A stretch of 64,000 nt of DNA from Glycine soja. Lineage: Eukaryota; Streptophyta; Magnoliopsida; Fabales; Fabaceae. The notes beneath the pieces are model-generated. The model was not told the origin of the DNA and did not search any database. It saw only the letters and a list, made by a program, of their open reading frames with translations. The stretch lies in NCBI RefSeq assembly GCF_004193775.1, contig NC_041009.1, positions 43,393,534-43,457,533 on the forward strand. Reading direction: 5' to 3'. The position numbers were made by a program, and so were the translations under genes. Each line of letters begins with the position of its first letter. Within the stretch, counting starts at the first letter, position 1. Below, piece by piece: positions 1-12,400 of this stretch.

Positions 1-433
1 TTCTATCTTGGCCTTATCTCCTGATGTGAGACTTGGGTTTTTTCCAATAGTTATTATGGATGTATATTTTTTGTATTTGAAGAAGTTTTTCTAGATCATA
101 GTATATCAGGTTTTTCCCTTCTAGATTCAGGATAATTCTTTCCTTTTTTCTCTTGTGCCTTGTATCTATTTATACATGTATCTCGGTGCTTTGTATCAAG
201 TCAATAAATAAATATCAAAATATTCATTTTTGCTTTGTATCTTAAACAATTCTTCGCTTATCGAAATAAATAAATAATCATAGGATTGTCAGATCCTATG
301 AGTAAACATGCACTTGGACAACCTTGATGCCAATAATATATTGATTCATTCCATTTTTCTATATAATGGATTAACTAATTTGGTTGGAGACTTCGTGAAT
401 AGTTTCTAAGTAATTTCTTGGCTTATTTCTCAG
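1..433 (+). other. ARPC1 intron, 3' part
   Basis: No reading frame matching the first ~53 residues of ARPC1 is visible here. The stretch is AT-rich and ends in a pyrimidine tract and CAG at 431-433, directly before the first recognisable exon. The 5' exons must lie left of the window. Confidence 0.7.
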
Positions 434-3400
434 CATGACCAGGTAATTTCTGGGATAGACTGGAGTGCAAGATCAAATAGAATAGTTACTGCATCCCATG
501 ATCGGAATTCGTGAGTGCCTGCATGATTTAGAACATTAGACTTATCACCCTAGGTCTTGGTGACTTTTTAGCATCATCTTCTTTTATATATACACAATAC
601 ATAATAACAAATTAAGTTACAAACCATTTGGTCTTTGTAGATATGTTTGGAACCTTGAAGGATCAGAATGGGTGCCAACTCTTGTTATCCTTAGACTAAA
701 CCGTGCTGCCCTTTGTGTTGAATGGAGTCCAAAAGGTATGAAGCATCTGGTCATGTTTCAGTTCCTTCCTATATTATTCTCTTCTTAAGTATAGAAATCT
801 CAGAGAGAGAGAGAGAGAATATCACTAACAGAATTGAGGTGAAGTGAAATATTATTCAATCCAATGAGAAAAAGGTTACACCTCAGTTTATATAGGCAGT
901 TACACAGATGTAACTGTCAACTAACTCTACTGTCAACTGACTCTAGTCAATTAACTACAGCAGTACAATAGACTGAAGTTAATGTTGAATGTTTTTGTAT
1001 TTTTATCTACATTTGGTAGCTTAGTTGGTAAGCTTGTTCAGAAGGGCAGCAGTGAGTTGTCATTGTCATTGCCCTTCTCTCTCTATTGTATTTTATATAT
1101 ATGTAACCTTTTGAATTTTGAAAAAAAGCTAAGAGGGAAAGGAGGGTATTTTTCACTCCTTCAGTTTCAAGTTGGCATCAGAGCGGGTTCGTCCGCCGCC
1201 GTCCGCTGCGGCCATCTCCGGCCAGTTTTCTCCGGCGAGACCAGGATTAGGATCGCCTCGAAAAGCGTGACTTACCCCTAGAAGTTGCGCCTCCAAAGGA
1301 GCTGCCACGCGCCGCCTTTCTCATGCGCGTCCTCCGGCGCGTGAAGCCCACGCGCCGCCGTGCTGTCATCGGAACTGTGCCGTGCCGCCACCATTCTGTT
1401 CGTTGGCCTCTTCTGAGTCTATTCCAGCCCTCAGTTTCGAGTTTTTTCGCCTGGAACGTATCACCCCTCTCTTCTCTCCTTTTTACCCCTTTAGGGTTTC
1501 ATCTTGTGGGTCAAAATGGCTGCCTCTGGACCTATTTTCTCCTTCTCCGGGACTCCGACCATCACTACTGCTAAGCTGAACTGGAAGAATTATCCCTTGT
1601 GGCTGCTTCCGTGGAACTTTGGTTTCTCGGTCAAGGACATCATGACCACTTGGAGAAAGCTTCCGATTCCGTTCCAAATGACAAGAGACCTGAATGGGAG
1701 AAGCTTGACTATCAGCTCTGCGCTGTATTATGGCAGTCAGTTGAGCCAGATATTTTGGAAATTCTTAGGTCCTTTAAAACGTGTCGTTCTTTTTGGAAGA
1801 AGGCCCAGGAAATTTTTGCCAATGATATTCAAAGTCTGTTTGACGCAACCATGAAGGTTACAACCCTCAAGCAAACTAGTCATGACATGATCGCTCATGT
1901 GGGTAAGGCTCGGGCTGCCGTGGAAGAGCTGAGAAAGTTCCTTGTAGCTGATTCATTGGAAGAAGTGAACAGGAAACTTGACAAGTTCTACATGGTCCTT
2001 ATTCTGAGGAGCCTACATTCAGACTTTGATCATGTTTGTGATCAAGTACTTGCTGGGGACCAAGTTCCATCTATGGATTCCCTCATCACTAGACTTCTCC
2101 GCGTGCCTCATTTATTGAAGGATGAGAATCATGTCGATGGTGTGGAGACGTTAGCCATGGTCGCGTCTCGAGGAAGAGGAGGCAACTGCAACAACAGAGG
2201 AGGTCGCAGTGGAAGGGGTGGACGTCCTCATTGCACTTATTGCAAGAGGATGGGTCACACCCAAGAGAATTGTTATTCGTTGCATGGGTTTCCCGACAAG
2301 GTCGCACAGGTCTCTAGATCAGAGAAGATAGAGTCTAGATTTTCTGATGAGGAGTATCAGGAGTATTTGAAGCTTAAATCCGAGAAACCCAGCAACCAAG
2401 CTCAAGCCTCATCTGTACCATGTTTTTCAACAGCTTGTATCTCTCAATCCATTGAAGGTTCTAGTCCTTGGATACTCGACTCAGGTGCCTCTGATCATAT
2501 TTCTGGTAATAAGTCCTCCTTTTCATCCTTCTCTTTTCCAAAAATTCCTCACCTTGTTACTGTAACCAATGGTTCAAAGGTTGCGTCTCAAGGAAGTGGT
2601 CAAGTTTCTTTATCTCCTTCTCTGAAATTGAATTCTGTGTTATTCATTCCTCAGTGTCCCTATAATCTAATTTCATTAAGTCAGTTAACTCGTTCGTTAA
2701 ATTGTTCAGTAACCTTTACTGCTAATTCGTTTGTTATTCAAGAACATGGGACGGGGCGACTGATTGGAGAAGGACATGAATCACGAGGACTTTACTACTT
2801 GGAATCCAGTCCACCTAGGGCTTGTTTTGCAATCTCAAAGCCCAAACCTTTGCATGATCGTCTAGGTCACCCAAGTTTACCAAAACTGAAGATGATGGTT
2901 CCTAGTCTCAAGAATCTTCGAGTCTTAGATTGTGAGTCTTGTCAACTAGGAAAACATGTCAGGTCGTCATTTCCTCAAACTGTACAAAGATGTAACTCAG
3001 CTTTCTCTACCATTCATTTTGATATTTGGGGACCAAGTTTGGTTTTCGATATTTTGTAACCTTCATTGATGAATTCTCCAGATGTACTTGGGTTTATTTA
3101 ATGAAAGACGGATCTGAACTTTTGTCTATATTCGTGTTATTCTACAATGAGATTGAGAATCAATTTGGAAAAACAATTAAAATTTTCAGGAGCGACAATG
3201 CTAAAGAATATTTCTCTCATGACCTTTCTTATTTTTTGTCTTCCAAAGGTATTCTACATCAGTCTACATGTCCTCACACACCACAACAAAATGGCATAGC
3301 AGAAAGGAAAAATCGTCATCTTCTTGAAACTGCACGTTCCCTAATGCTAAATTCAAATGTTCCTACACACCATTGGGGAGATGCAGTGCTTACTGCTTGT

Positions 3401-6400
3401 TTCCTAATCTATAGGATGCCCTTTTCTTCTCTTGAAAATCAAATCCCTCACTCAATTGTCTTTCCTCATGATCTACTATTTCATGTCTCTCCTAAAGTGT
3501 TTGGTTGTACCTGTTTTGTCCATGGTTTGTCTCCTGGTTTAGACAAACTCTCTGCTAGGTCAGTCAAATGTGTCTTCTTGCGTTATTCTCGTCTTCAAAA
3601 AGGTTACAAATGTTATTCTCCAACCATGAGACGATACTACATGTCTGCAGATGTAACCTTCTTTGAAGACACACCCTTCTTCTCACCCTCCGTAGACCAT
3701 TCTTCGTCTCTCCAGGAAGTCCTTCCTATTCCTTCTCCTTGTCCTCTAGATGACTCAAACCAAAATGTCAGTGTTGTTCCATCCTCCTCACCAAATTCAC
3801 CTGAAATTGTATCTTCACCTTTGATTACAGATCAACCCAGGACAACACAGATTGGATTTCCAGTACCTGAAGCTTCTCCTCGTGACTCTCGTTCTTCTTT
3901 AACCAGTCCTCCACTCATGGATCCTTCCACTTCTTCTTCTCATTCTGACTCACATTGGCCCATTGCCATCAGGAAAGGTACTCGCTCTACTCGTAATCCT
4001 CATCCTATTTATAATTTCTTAAGTTATCACCATTTGTCTCCTTCATACAGTTCCTTTGTTTTCTCATTGTCCTCCCTTACTATTCCTTCCACTGTCCGTG
4101 AGGCACTTGATCATCCTGGCTGGCGACAGGCTATGATTGATGAGATGCAAGCCCTTGAAAATAATGGTACTTGGGAGCTTGTTCCTCTTTCTCTTGGTAA
4201 GACCACTGTGGGTTGTAGATGGGTCTACACTGTTAAAGTTGGGCCCAATGGTAAGGTTGATCGGCTTAAGGCTCGCTTGGTGGCTAAGGGCTATACGCAG
4301 GTATATGGCATTGATTATTGTGATACTTTCTCTCCTGTAGCCAAACTCACCACTGTTCATCTGTTTCTTGCTATGGCTGCTATTCGTCACTGGCCCCTCT
4401 ATCAGCTTGATATTAAAAATGCCTTCCTCCACGGTGATCTTGAGGAGGATATTTATATGGAGCAACCTCCTGGATTTGTTGCTCAGGGGGAGTATGGTCT
4501 TGTGAGTAAGCTTCACCGATCTTTCTATGGGTTGAAACAATCTCCTCGTGCTTGGTTTGATAAATTTAGTCATGTTGTTCAAATGTTTGGGCTGAAACGG
4601 AGTGAAGCTGATCATTCTGTATTTTATTGTCATACATCTCCTGGAAAATGTGTTTATCTAATGGTCTATGTTGATGATATAGTGATTACAGGGAATGATA
4701 CTACTAAGATCACCCAGCTAAAAGAGCACTTATTCAGTCATTTCCAGACCAAAGATCTGGATTCTTTGAAGTATTTCCTTGGCATTGAAGTGACTCAATC
4801 AGGAGATGGTGTGGTGATCTCTCAGAGGAAGTATGCTCTTGATATTTTAGAAGAAACAGGTGTGTAGAATTGTAGACCTGTTGAGAGCCCTATGGATCCG
4901 AATCTGAAGCTCATGGCAGATCAAAGGAAAGTTTATCCTGACCCCGAGAGATATAGGAGACTTGTGGGAAAACTCATTTACCTTACCATTACCAGACTTG
5001 ATATCTCCTTTGCTGTGGGAGTGGTTAGCCAATTTATGCAGAATCCTCATCTGGACCATTGGAATGTTGTCATGCGTATTCTGAGATATGTTAAAAGGCT
5101 CTTGGTCAAGGGTTGTTGTATGAAGACAGGGGTAATACCCAACTATCGGGATATTGTGATGTTGATTGGACTGGCTGTCCCATGGATAGAAGGTCTACAT
5201 CAGACTATTGTGTCTTCATTGGAGGAAATCTTATTTCTTGGAAAAGCAAGAAACAGACAGTTGTCGCTCGGTCCAGTGCAGAAGCTGAATATTGATCTAT
5301 GACTATGGTTACTTGTGAGCTCATGTGGATTAAACAATTTCTGCAGGAATTGAGGTTTTGTGAAGAGTTGCAAATGAAGTTGTATTGTGATAATCAGACT
5401 GCTCTTCATATTGTCTCAAACCCAATTTTTCATGAAAGGACTAAGCACATAGAGATTGATTGTCATTTCATTCGAGAGAAGATTCTGTCCAAGGAGATTG
5501 TCACTGAGCTTATTGGTTCAAATGATCAGCCAGCGGCCTTAAGAAGACCCAGAATTCAGGCTATATGTTCTAAGCTTGGTGCTTATGATTTATATGCTCC
5601 AGCTTGAGCGGGAGTGTTGAATGTTTTTGTATTTGTATCTACATTTGGTAGCTTAGTTGGTAAGCTTGTTCAGAAGGGCAGCAGTGAGTTGTCACTGTCA
5701 TTGCCCTTCTCTCTCTATTGTATTTTATATATATGTAACCTTTTGAATTTAAAAAAAAAGCTAAGAGGGAAAGGAGGGTATTTTTCACTCCTTTAGTTTC
5801 AAGTGTTAATTCTATACATAGAAGAAGGAAAATCAGTCTATCGAGTAAATATACTCCTATACCCCCCCGCAAGCTCATGAGAGGTTGGAAGTGAAATTTT
5901 CAGCCACTGAGCTTGGATCTGTAAGTAGAAAAGTTGGAAGAAGTCAAAGCCTTTGTCAAAATATCAGCCTTTTGACCAATAGCAGGAACATGAACCACTT
6001 GAAGTTGCTTCTCCAAAACTTTTTCTCTTACAAAGAATAGATCCAGTTCCATATGCTTGGTTAGAGAGTGCATAACAGGATTGTGAGCAAGAGCAACAGT
6101 GCTCAGATTGTCACAAAAGATGACTGGAGAGTGATGTGCAGTTCAGACAGCAGTGACCTAATCCATGTGACTTCTGCTGTGGCTAAGGCTAGACTGCGAT
6201 ATTCAGCCTCTGTACTGGACTTTGCAACAACAGACTGTTTCTTTGACCACCAAGAAACTAAATTTGAGCCAAAGAAGATGGCTGCACCAGAAGTTGACCT
6301 TCTGTCGTCAGGATCAGATGCCCAGTGAGCATCACAGTAAGCATGAACTGTAAAGGTGAACCAGTAGAGGGAGGGAGAAACTTCAAACCAAAGTTGACAG

Positions 6401-9400
6401 TACCAGGTAGATACCTGAGAATTCGTTTTACTGCTGCCCAATGGTGTTCTGATGGATCTGACATGTACTAGCAGACTTTGTTAACAAAGAAACTGATTTC
6501 AGGTCGAGTGATGGTGGCATACTGCAAGGCTCCCACAATAGACCTGTATAGAGTGGGGTCAGGGAAAGGCTCATACCCTGACTTAGTCAACTTGCAGCCT
6601 CCAGCCATTGGAGAAGAAATAGGATTGGCCTCATCCATTTTTGTTTTTCCCAATAAATCTCTAATGTACTTAGACTGAGTCAGAATAAGAGCACCATTGG
6701 GCTGAGGTCTGACTTCAATTCCCAGAAAATAGTCAAGATTCCCCAGGTCTTTGAGTGAGAACTCAGTGTTGAGTTTGGTGACTAAAGGACTTGATGAATA
6801 TAGGATTGTTCCCGATGACAATAATGTCATCTACACACACAAGCATGTAGATAACAGTATTTTTGGAATCAGTGTAAACAAAAAGGGAGGGATCACACTT
6901 GCTGGACCTGAACTGAAACCGAAGATGAGTGGCCTTTAGTTTATCAAACCAAGCTCTAGGAGCTTGTTTGGGACCATAAATTGCCTTGTGCAACTTACAC
7001 ACAAGCTGTTTGTTGGAGTCTTCAAATCCAGGGGGCTGACTCATGTAGATATCCTCTTCAAGAACAAATTGAGAAAAACATTATTGACATCTAACTGCTG
7101 AAGACTCCACTTGTGAGTGACAGCAAGAGAAAGAAGAATTCTGACAATAACTGGTTTGACTACAGGAGAAAATGTCCCATTGTAGTCAAAACCAGGTTGC
7201 TGGTGAAAGCCTTTAGCCACTAGTCTGGCTTTGTATTTACTTACAGTGCCATCAGGATTTTCTTTGACTCGAAAAACCCATTTGCAACCCACAAGGGACC
7301 TATTGGAAGGAAGAGCAGTGAGAGACCAAGTACCGTTTTTCATCAAGGCCTCATACTCAGTTTTCATAGCTGCCAGCCATGTTGGATTAGAAAGAGCAGA
7401 CTTTGTAGATCTGGGCTCAGCATGAGCTAAAAGAAGAGTAGGCTGCAACCTGGGTTTAACTACACCAACCTTGGCTCGAGTGCACATAGGATGAGTGTTA
7501 TTAGGTCTGACAAGAACTGCTGGAGTGGGAGCTGCTACAGTGGGTGCTGCTGCTGGAGCTGGCTGAGAGTCAGAATCTGAAACAGAAATTGCTCCCACTG
7601 AAGTTGAAATAGCTGGTGAGGAATCATTAACCTCTTTTTCTGCAGGAGTAGGGTTGTCAAGAGTGGGAGGAGTGACTCCTGTTGGAAGTGTAGACAGAAC
7701 TGTTAAGGTTTGTTGAGAGGAAGAAACAACAGCAGTAGTTGAGGATATTGAGTCTGGTTCTCCAAACAGCCTAGGAAAAGGAAAGGTCAACTCATCAAAT
7801 ATCACATCCTTTGAAATATACATCCTTCCATCTTCAGCCATGCACTTGTAACCCTTGTGTGAGAGAGAATAACCTACAAAAAGGCACTCCTGAGACCTCG
7901 GTTGAGGTTTATTCTGATTGTAGGGTCGTAAAGGAGGATAACAAGCACATCCAAACACTTTCAAGAACTTATAATCTGGGAGTCTGTTGTACAATCGCTG
8001 ATAAGGCATGTCTTGATTAATAGAGGATGATGGAAGGCGATTGATAAGATACACAACAGAAGGAACAGTATGGTCCCAGTATTCAAGAGGCATAGAGGCT
8101 TGAGATAACATAGTTAGGGCAGTTTCAACTATGTGTCTGTGCTTTCTTTCGACAACTCCATTCTGATGATGAGTGTGGGGACAAATCAATCTGTGTTGCA
8201 CACCAAGTTCTGCAAGAAATTTAGTAAAGGGCCTATACTCTCCCTCCAGTCAGACTGAACAGCTTTTATAGGTAAATTAATTTGAGTTTTAACTAAAATT
8301 TGAAACTGTTTGAACAGATCAAGAGTCTCAGATTTATTTCTCAACAAATAAAGCCAAGTAAATTTGACCAAACAGAATTCAGAATGAAACTCAAAAAATA
8401 CAGAATTATCCCTACAGAATTGATTGACACTGATTAAATTTTTGGTAATGGGAGGAACAAACAGGAGTTTATGAAGAACAAGCGAATTTTGGGATTAAAA
8501 GGAGATGAGAAGGAGGATAAACCTGAAGAGTTGATATTTAAACCTTGACCGTTACCAATTGCAATTTGATCTGGTCCTTCAAAGGGAATGGTTTGATGAA
8601 TATTCTGAGAAACATTTGTGACATGGTGAGAGGCCCCTGAATCAAGATACCAACTTGAAGAAGGGACTGGAGGAACACTTGTCAGATTGGCTTGAGGAAA
8701 ATTAGTGTTTTGAGGGTACTGATTGTACTGAGACTGATGGGATTGCTGTGTCTGATGGGAATTAGTGTTCTGATTCTGAACTGGTTCTGATTGGAGTTAA
8801 CAGAGAGGTCTGAGATTGATTCTGATCAGGATACTGACTGGGATAATCCATAGGCTGAGTAGGAACATAATCATCATTGTGCCTATGATGACAGTAAGAA
8901 GCCTCATGACCATATTTATGGCAAATTTGGCACTGGATATAAGCAAATCGACCTCTTCTGTGGCCACCATTGTGACCACCGCGATTAAAATTCTGGCTGC
9001 TGCTGCCACCGTCACCATGGCCAGCCCTGGCGTTAACGTACCTATTTCCACCATTGGGATTATTATAGTTCGTGCCAGAATACGATGATGAGCCAGAACC
9101 TTGAGCAACATAAGCTTAAGGATGAGAATCCTGGTGCACTAAATTGGGGCTAAAATTAGGTTTTGCTCCTTCTGCAAGATTAATCGAAGCAACGGATGAG
9201 GCTTGTGGTTTCTTGTGAGCGATTTGAGTCTCATGAACCAATAGGAGAGTCGCAACTTCATCAATAGACAGCGACTCAAACTTGCCACTCACAGAAGTGA
9301 TGAGCGACTCAAACTCATCTGGTAAACCATCAAGAACGATGTCAACATGATCGGATTCAGACACATGCTCGTCAATCAACGAGAGAGAATCAATAATTGT

Positions 9401-12400
9401 TTGAATTTGAAACAAATAGTCAGAAATAGAACTATTGTTCAGAAAAATGTACGTAAATCATTGCGGAGTTGCTGCTTTTTCGCACGAACAATAGAGTGAA
9501 AGTGCATGTGAAGCTTGTCCCAAAGATGGCACACAGTTTTGCAACTGACAAGCCGCGGAAGCCCTGCGGCAGAAATAGTGGATTCAAGCCACAACAGAAG
9601 GAGCTGATCCTGTTGCTCCCAAAGCAAAAACTCAACACCAGCATCACGATCGGCAATGGTGAGATGTTCAGGCGGAATTTGCAGTTGAGTGAGAAGATGA
9701 AAAAGATGATGTCCTTTGAGAACAGGTTCAACCTGTTGACACCAAAGGAGATAATTGGAATTGGTAAGGTTTTGTGAAATGGAGTGCAAAAACTCCTTCG
9801 CAGTGGTAACCGCCGAAGAACCTAGCAGAGAGCCACCGTTCCCTGGCGGAGGAGGAGGAGGAGGAGCAGAAGCGGAAGCCATGAAGATCGAAAACAGAGC
9901 TCTATGATACCATATAGAAATCTGAGAGAGAGAGAGAAAATATCACTTACAGAATTGAGGTGAAGTGAAGTATTATTCAACCCAATGAGAAAAAGGTTAC
10001 ACCTCAGTTTATATAGGCAGTTACACAGATGTAACTGTCAACTGACTCTAGTCAGTTAACTATAGCAGTATAATAGACTGAAGTTAATTCTATACATAGA
10101 AGAAGGAAAATCAGTCTATCAAGTAAATATGCTCCTATATTAAGTGAGGATACGATTATATATTCACGAAAATTTATGAAGGGCAAATAATTAATCCGAA
10201 AGTTATGAGTAGTGTCTGCCTTCTAGAACTAGACATGCATATTTTTGGTGTCTGAGTCATCTCAGAATTTAAAGCAAATGTGTAGGAGTGAAATCTCTCC
10301 TTCCTTCCTCACCCTCTACTGTTGGATTACACTTAGGGCCTGTGTTGGAAGATGTTATGATGGCTAAGAGGCTATCATAAGCTAACTCTAGTTATTCCCT
10401 TGTCATGCATTTCTGGTGCAATTTTTTATTTGTCAAATTTTTACCATATTGGAGGTTTGATCCTCCACTGGGCCACTTTTGCCCTTCCCTACTCAGGTGC
10501 TTGCTCCTTCTTTGTAATATCCTTTTTCTTATTTTGGTTTTTCCAGAATAATTGGCTAAATATTTTTTGTTAATTATTTTGTGAAATTGTTGTTAAAAGT
10601 TATATAGCTCTGATGCATTTCCAAATTCTGTTTTGGCAGAAAACAAATTTGCAGTGGGAAGTGGAGCCAAAACTGTTTGTATATGCTACTATGAGCAGGA
10701 GAACAACTGGTCTGTCAGTGTTTCCTTGTACTTGATTTCCTAAGTTCATTTGCATCCTGGCAATATAATGGTTATGTCTAGTTTTTGTATTCTAGATTCA
10801 CCTTAGATCTGCTTAGACTGTAGTTTCAGACTTGGCTGTTTAAAGGTGTGTTTAGAGTTTAGACAATAGCATGTTGAGTCAAATAATCTAACATGTGAAG
10901 GATTGTTTTAACTGGTTCACAAGGCATCTAGTGCCCCACAATATATATCTTCTATTACTGGAATATCTGGTTCATGTTCTTTTTTTTTTTTTGATCAGCC
11001 AAAATAAGTATATATATATTAGCAAAGTACCAGAGGTACTAGAATTACAAGCTAAGATTCTAGTCTAGTTCAGCACCATAACAATTTGGTTGCAGACCAG
11101 AATAAGTTTCATATTATAAGACTAATACAATTATTGAACCTAGATTCAAATCCTCTTCTGCGGAAGAATCCTTCAGATAGATTTGATGACCACTGATTAT
11201 AGTGGGTTGTGAAATCCTTCTCAAAATTTTTGAGCCAAGTCCATAACAGAAATACTGCATCATCCACCACTTTATTTGCGTTGAAGGCAGAATTGGAGAA
11301 AACTATACTATTTCTGTGCTTCCAAATAGTCCATGTTAATGCTAGCCACCACCCCTTCCATCTGTCCAGCTGTATTCCTTCAAATGCTCCATATATGTGC
11401 TGAAGAAAATGATGTCTTGGGTGATGTGGAAAGACACCCACCAGATTTACCCAGGACAGCATTTCACACCATATAGGAAACACTTTGCTGCAGTGAAAAA
11501 ACAAATGACCTGCACTCTCCTCTATTGTTCTGCAGAAAGGGCACATAAAATCTTGTAGCTCCACATGCTTTCTCCTCAAATTGTCTCTTGTTGGTAGCCT
11601 ATCTTTGAGTAACCTCCATGCAAACACAATTACTTTAGATGGAACCTTCACCTTCCATAGCTCCTTGAACTCTCCGTCCTGGTCCTCCTGTAATAAGTCC
11701 TCTCTAAGCACATTGTAGGCACTCCTAACCGTATATTGGCCACTAGAATCTGCCACCCAAACCCACTGGTCAGCCCTGTGGGACCGAATTCTGTTCCCCT
11801 CAAGTTCTTGTAGAAATGATACTGCCATATCTATCTCATTGTCGAACAACGGTCTCCGCCATTTGAAGTCCCATTCCCACCCTGAATCTTTGAATTCTCC
11901 CATTTGCTGAATGAAATAATTTTGCTGAACAGATATACTATAGAGCCTAGGGTATTTCTCTAGTAATCTGTTATCTTCCCCTAACCAAGTGTCCTCCCAA
12001 AATTTAAATTTATCCCCACGTCCAACCTTCCACGCTATCGAATTATTTAGCAATTGACCCTGTTGAGGATGCTGATCTACAATCTTCAAGTCCCTCCACC
12101 ATGTAGATTCATTATTGGCTGACCTTGCTTCACTCAAATTCCTCCACCCGCCATACTTTGATTCTATTACCCTGACCCACAACTCCCCCTGATTCTGAAA
12201 AAGCTTCCATTTCCATTTTCCCAACAAAGATAAATTAAACGAGCTAATATCTTTGACCCCCAAACCTCCATCTTCTTTTGGCAAGCACACCGTTTCCCAC
12301 CGGATCCAAGCTATTTTGTTTTGCTCCGACACTCCCCCCCATAGAAAATTCCTCTGCAACCTTGTTAACTTGTTCACCACTTTTTTGGGCACCCTGAAAA

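Larger units (their letters stand above)
983..5804 (+). mobile_element. Ty1/copia retrotransposon (inner), TSD GTTAA
   Basis: This element is inserted in the 3' LTR of the outer element. LTRs are 983-1172 and 5615-5804, each 190 bp, differing at about five positions. The 5-bp duplication GTTAA is exact at 978-982 and 5805-5809. The primer binding site TGGCATCAGAGC (1173-1184) begins directly after the 5' LTR, and a purine tract (GAGCGGGAG, 5606-5614) directly precedes the 3' LTR. The LTR begins TGTTGAAT and, from duplication and primer site together, ends TTTCAAGT instead of CA. Few LTR differences make it the younger of the nested pair. Confidence 0.93.
790..10139 (-). mobile_element. Ty1/copia retrotransposon (outer), TSD TTAAG
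   Basis: The element lies antisense inside an ARPC1 intron. The right LTR (its 5' LTR) is 9913-10139, 227 bp. The left LTR starts at 790 and ends at 5861 but is split by a second copia element. LTR ends read TATAGGAG...TTTCTATA, a TA..TA terminus instead of the usual TG..CA. The 5-bp target duplication TTAAG is exact at 785-789 and 10140-10144. A primer site matching initiator tRNA-Met (TGATACCA on the + strand, 9905-9912) abuts the 5' LTR, and a G-rich polypurine tract (C-run on +, 5862-5868) abuts the 3' LTR. The two LTRs differ by roughly ten substitutions plus a ~16-bp indel, so it is older than its insert. Confidence 0.93.

Noticed and set aside
4064..4633. 189-codon minus-strand frame inside the inner copia element
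   Set aside because: It is the antisense shadow of the reverse transcriptase coding strand.
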